From Actinomycetes bacterium (GTDB lineage Bacteria > Actinomycetota > Acidimicrobiia > Acidimicrobiales > Palsa-688): DNA of 7,165 nt. The translations under genes and the position numbers were made by a program. Shown one piece after another: positions 5,729 to 7,165 of the stretch (position 1 is the stretch's first letter; the number at the start of each line of letters is the position of its first letter). The stretch spans positions 1-7,165 of the forward strand of contig JAKABK010000091.1 of the NCBI GenBank assembly GCA_021796905.1. The letters are read 5' to 3'. The notes under the pieces were generated by a model. That model searched no databases, was not told the origin of the DNA, and worked only from the letters and a program-made list of their open reading frames with translations.

Positions 5729-6954
5729 GCACGCTCGAGCAGGAGATCGACCCGGAGAAGGTGGGGCTGAGCAGCGAGCGCCTGGCCCGCATCGAAGATC
5801 ACTTCGCCCGTTACGTCGACGACGGTCGCCTCGCCGGCTGGCTCGCAGCGGTGAGCCGCCGTGGTCAGCTCGCCTACGTCGCCCGTCGGGGGATGCGCGA
5901 CCGGGAAGCCGGCGCCCCGGTCGAGACCGACACCCTCTGGCGTTGGTACTCGATGACCAAGCCGGTCACTTCGGTCGCGGCGATGATGCTCTACGAGGAG
6001 GGGGCGTTCGACCTGAGGGACCCCGTCGGCCGCTGGATCCCGTCCCTCGCCGACCCCCAGGTGTACCTCGCCGGCCCGCCCGCCAAACCGGTCACGCGGC
6101 CGGCGACCGAGCCGATCCGCATCTGGCACCTGCTCACCCACACCGCCGGGCTCACCTACGGCTTCCACCACGTGCACCCCGTCGACGCGATGTACCGGCA
6201 GGCCGGCTTCGAGTGGGGCCAGCCGCAGCACATGGACCTCGCCGCCTGCGTCGACGCATGGGCCGCTCTGCCGCTCATGTTCGACCCGGGCAGCGAGTGG
6301 GCATATTCGGTGGCGACCGACGTCCTCGGGCGCCTGGTGGAAGTCGTCTCCGGCCAACCTCTCGACGAGCTCTTCCGGACCCGGATCCTCGATCCTCTCG
6401 GGATGTCCGACACCGCCTTCTGGGTGGGCGGGGACCGGGCCGACCGGGTGGCCGCCCTCTACGGCGCCCACCCCGACAGCCGCCTCGCCACCGCGATGGA
6501 CGGCTCCGCGGCCCTCTCACCCCGAGCGATGCTCTCCGGCGGCGGTGGCCTGGTCGGCTCCGCCGGCGACTACCACCGCTTCACCCAGATGCTGTTGCGC
6601 GGCGGTGAGCTCGACGGGGTGCGGATCCTCGGCCCGAGAACCGTCAGGTACATGACCACCAACCACCTGCCCGGAGGCGCAGACCTTGAGCACTTCGGGC
6701 GCAAGCTGTTCGCCGAGACCAACTACGACGGCATCGGGTTCGGTCTCGGTTTCTCGGTGACCGACGACGCGGCCGCCGCCAAGGTCCTCGGGTCGGTCGG
6801 CGAGTACGGATGGGGTGGGGCGGCGAGCACCGCCTTCTGGGTCGACCCCGCCGAGGAGCTGACCGTGACGTTCTTCACCCAGCTGATGCCGTCGAGCACC
6901 CACCCGATCCGCGCCGAGCTGAAGGCTCTCGTCTACCAGTCGATCATCGAGTAG
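5725..6954 (+). CDS. Serine hydrolase of the beta-lactamase/EstB esterase family
   Basis: 409 aa, a usual length for single-domain proteins of the class C beta-lactamase-like family (PF00144), which includes EstB-type esterases, D-aminopeptidases and transesterases. The nucleophile motif S-x-x-K is SMTK at 76-79. The HLLTHTAGLTYG block, a strong marker of the esterase branch, is at 135-146. The second catalytic tyrosine is in WAYSVATDVLGR, Tyr194, where EstB-like proteins carry YS-x-x-x-D instead of the Y-x-N of true beta-lactamases. GWGGAAS with Trp363-Gly365 takes the place of the KTG motif. No signal peptide is visible, so it should act in the cytoplasm, most likely on small esters; the substrate cannot be predicted and antibiotic resistance is not implied. 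It has its own -10 element and ribosome site, and its start overlaps the stop of a small upstream ORF. Codon use matches its neighbours. Confidence 0.93.
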   Translation: MSTLEQEIDPEKVGLSSERLARIEDHFARYVDDGRLAGWLAAVSRRGQLAYVARRGMRDREAGAPVETDTLWRWYSMTKPVTSVAAMMLYEEGAFDLRDPVGRWIPSLADPQVYLAGPPAKPVTRPATEPIRIWHLLTHTAGLTYGFHHVHPVDAMYRQAGFEWGQPQHMDLAACVDAWAALPLMFDPGSEWAYSVATDVLGRLVEVVSGQPLDELFRTRILDPLGMSDTAFWVGGDRADRVAALYGAHPDSRLATAMDGSAALSPRAMLSGGGGLVGSAGDYHRFTQMLLRGGELDGVRILGPRTVRYMTTNHLPGGADLEHFGRKLFAETNYDGIGFGLGFSVTDDAAAAKVLGSVGEYGWGGAASTAFWVDPAEELTVTFFTQLMPSSTHPIRAELKALVYQSIIE

Positions 6955-6955
6955 C

Positions 6956-6981
6956 GCCGCCGCCCGGCCACGCCCGGCGGC
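6956..6981 (+). terminator. Hairpin directly after the hydrolase stop
   Basis: GCCGCCG (6956-6962) and CGGCGGC (6975-6981) form a 7-bp all-GC stem with a 12-nt loop, beginning one base after the TAG stop. There is no T-tract. Position favours a tail-less terminator or an mRNA 3'-end stabiliser; low sequence complexity keeps confidence low. Confidence 0.35.
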
Positions 6982-7050
6982 CCACGCCCGCCCGACCACA
7001 CCCATCTGCGCCGGGTGGCGCACCCCCGGCGCCCGACCACGCCCGGCGGC
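6968..7050 (+). repeat. Short direct repeats flanking the gap centre
   Basis: CCACGCCCGGCGGC occurs at 6968-6981 and again at 7037-7050. GCCCGACCAC occurs at 6990-6999 and 7031-7040. The copies flank the palindrome at 7007-7022. The first 14-mer supplies one arm of the hairpin after the hydrolase, and the second ends 2 nt before the -10 element at 7053. Direct matches are exact; function is unknown. Confidence 0.5.
7007..7022 (+). terminator. Perfect short stem-loop between hydrolase and last gene
   Basis: TGCGCC, loop GGGT, GGCGCA: a 6-bp perfect stem with a 4-nt loop, 52 nt after the hydrolase stop and 30 nt before the next -10 element. It could be the hydrolase terminator or an operator at about -58 to -43 of the next promoter. 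No T-tract follows. Confidence 0.35.
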
Positions 7051-7052
7051 GC

Positions 7053-7058
7053 TAGCTT
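7053..7058 (+). promoter_or_regulatory. -10 element TAGCTT of a leaderless-type promoter
   Basis: TAGCTT fits TAnnnT, followed by 7 bases and then GTG 7066. This is the same spacing as TATCGT to ATG 3651. No Shine-Dalgarno precedes the GTG, so a leaderless mRNA is expected. Confidence 0.55.
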
Positions 7059-7065
7059 GCTCCGC

Positions 7066-7165
7066 GTGGCCCGCCTGTCTACCTCACCCGTCGCCGCCGG
7101 CTCGATCGTCGCCGGCTACCTCGTCGCCCGCAGAGCGAGGAGGCGGGCCACCGGCGTCCTGGTGC
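7066..7165 (+). CDS. Small probable membrane protein, 5' end only
   Basis: GTG 7066 opens a frame that runs off the right edge after 33 codons. It begins VARLSTSPVAAGSIVAGYLV, followed by an Arg-rich stretch (ARRARRRATG) and VLV. A short hydrophobic, Gly/Ala-rich helix followed by positive charges suggests a membrane-associated segment, and I recall actinobacterial hypothetical membrane proteins with STSPVAAG-like starts. No function can be given. The start is chosen because it lies exactly 7 nt after the -10 element; there is no ribosome site. Confidence 0.5.
   Translation, partial: MARLSTSPVAAGSIVAGYLVARRARRRATGVLV

Noticed and set aside
5410..6471. 353-codon minus-strand frame opposite the hydrolase
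   Set aside because: The plus strand carries SMTK, HLLTHTAGL and YSVATDVLG motifs; the minus frame shows no coherent domain.
5725..6954. Beta-lactam resistance gene
   Set aside because: Y-x-N and KTG motifs of true beta-lactamases are replaced by YSV and WGG, and there is no export signal; an EstB-like esterase fits better.
3604..7050. CRISPR array, tRNA or mobile element ends in the gaps
   Set aside because: The repeats are few, short and irregular; no cloverleaf, terminal inverted repeats, target duplications or transposase-like genes were seen.

Overview
The window is very GC-rich, with almost all codons ending in G or C, GTG/CTG-heavy coding, and -10 promoter elements of the TAnnnT type placed directly in front of start codons. 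This suggests a high-GC actinobacterium, possibly Acidimicrobiia or a related soil or freshwater lineage. The phylum-level call rests on composition and protein style; the class-level call is a guess. No RNA genes, insertion sequences, CRISPR arrays or phage genes were seen.

Layout, left to right. The first 76 bases hold the 5' end of a minus-strand gene that looks like an AlkK/FadD-type fatty-acid--CoA ligase. Diverging from it on the plus strand is a two-gene unit: a large polytopic membrane protein (to 1913) with a GT-C-like layout, and, 2 nt later, a complete 549-aa medium/long-chain acyl-CoA synthetase of the ACSF2/FadD35 type (1916-3565). After an 85-bp gap with a G-quadruplex-like run and a leaderless-type promoter comes a second, unrelated-looking polytopic membrane protein (3824-5479, with a probable N-terminal extension to about 3651-3683 that needs an unusual start or a frameshift). 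A 245-bp gap follows. It holds a possible 57-aa ORF whose stop overlaps the next start as ATGA. Then comes a complete cytoplasmic serine beta-lactamase-like esterase/hydrolase (5725-6954). The right edge has a GC hairpin/repeat region and a second leaderless promoter driving the first 33 codons of a small, probably membrane-associated protein.

How the genes may work together. The two membrane proteins share a plan: an early TM helix, an Asp shortly after it in the first outside loop, an aromatic-rich loop, many TM helices, and a soluble C-terminal domain. This resembles GT-C membrane glycosyltransferases, but no substrate can be assigned. Their mixing with two acyl-activating enzymes and a hydrolase is compatible with lipid or envelope metabolism. 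The only tight functional link visible in the sequence is the 2-nt spacing between membrane protein 1 and the acyl-CoA synthetase. No clearly new defence or mobile system is visible. The most interesting points are the start-site problem of the second membrane protein, the identical geometry of two leaderless promoters, and the divergent ligase start hidden under the apparent 5' end of the first membrane gene.
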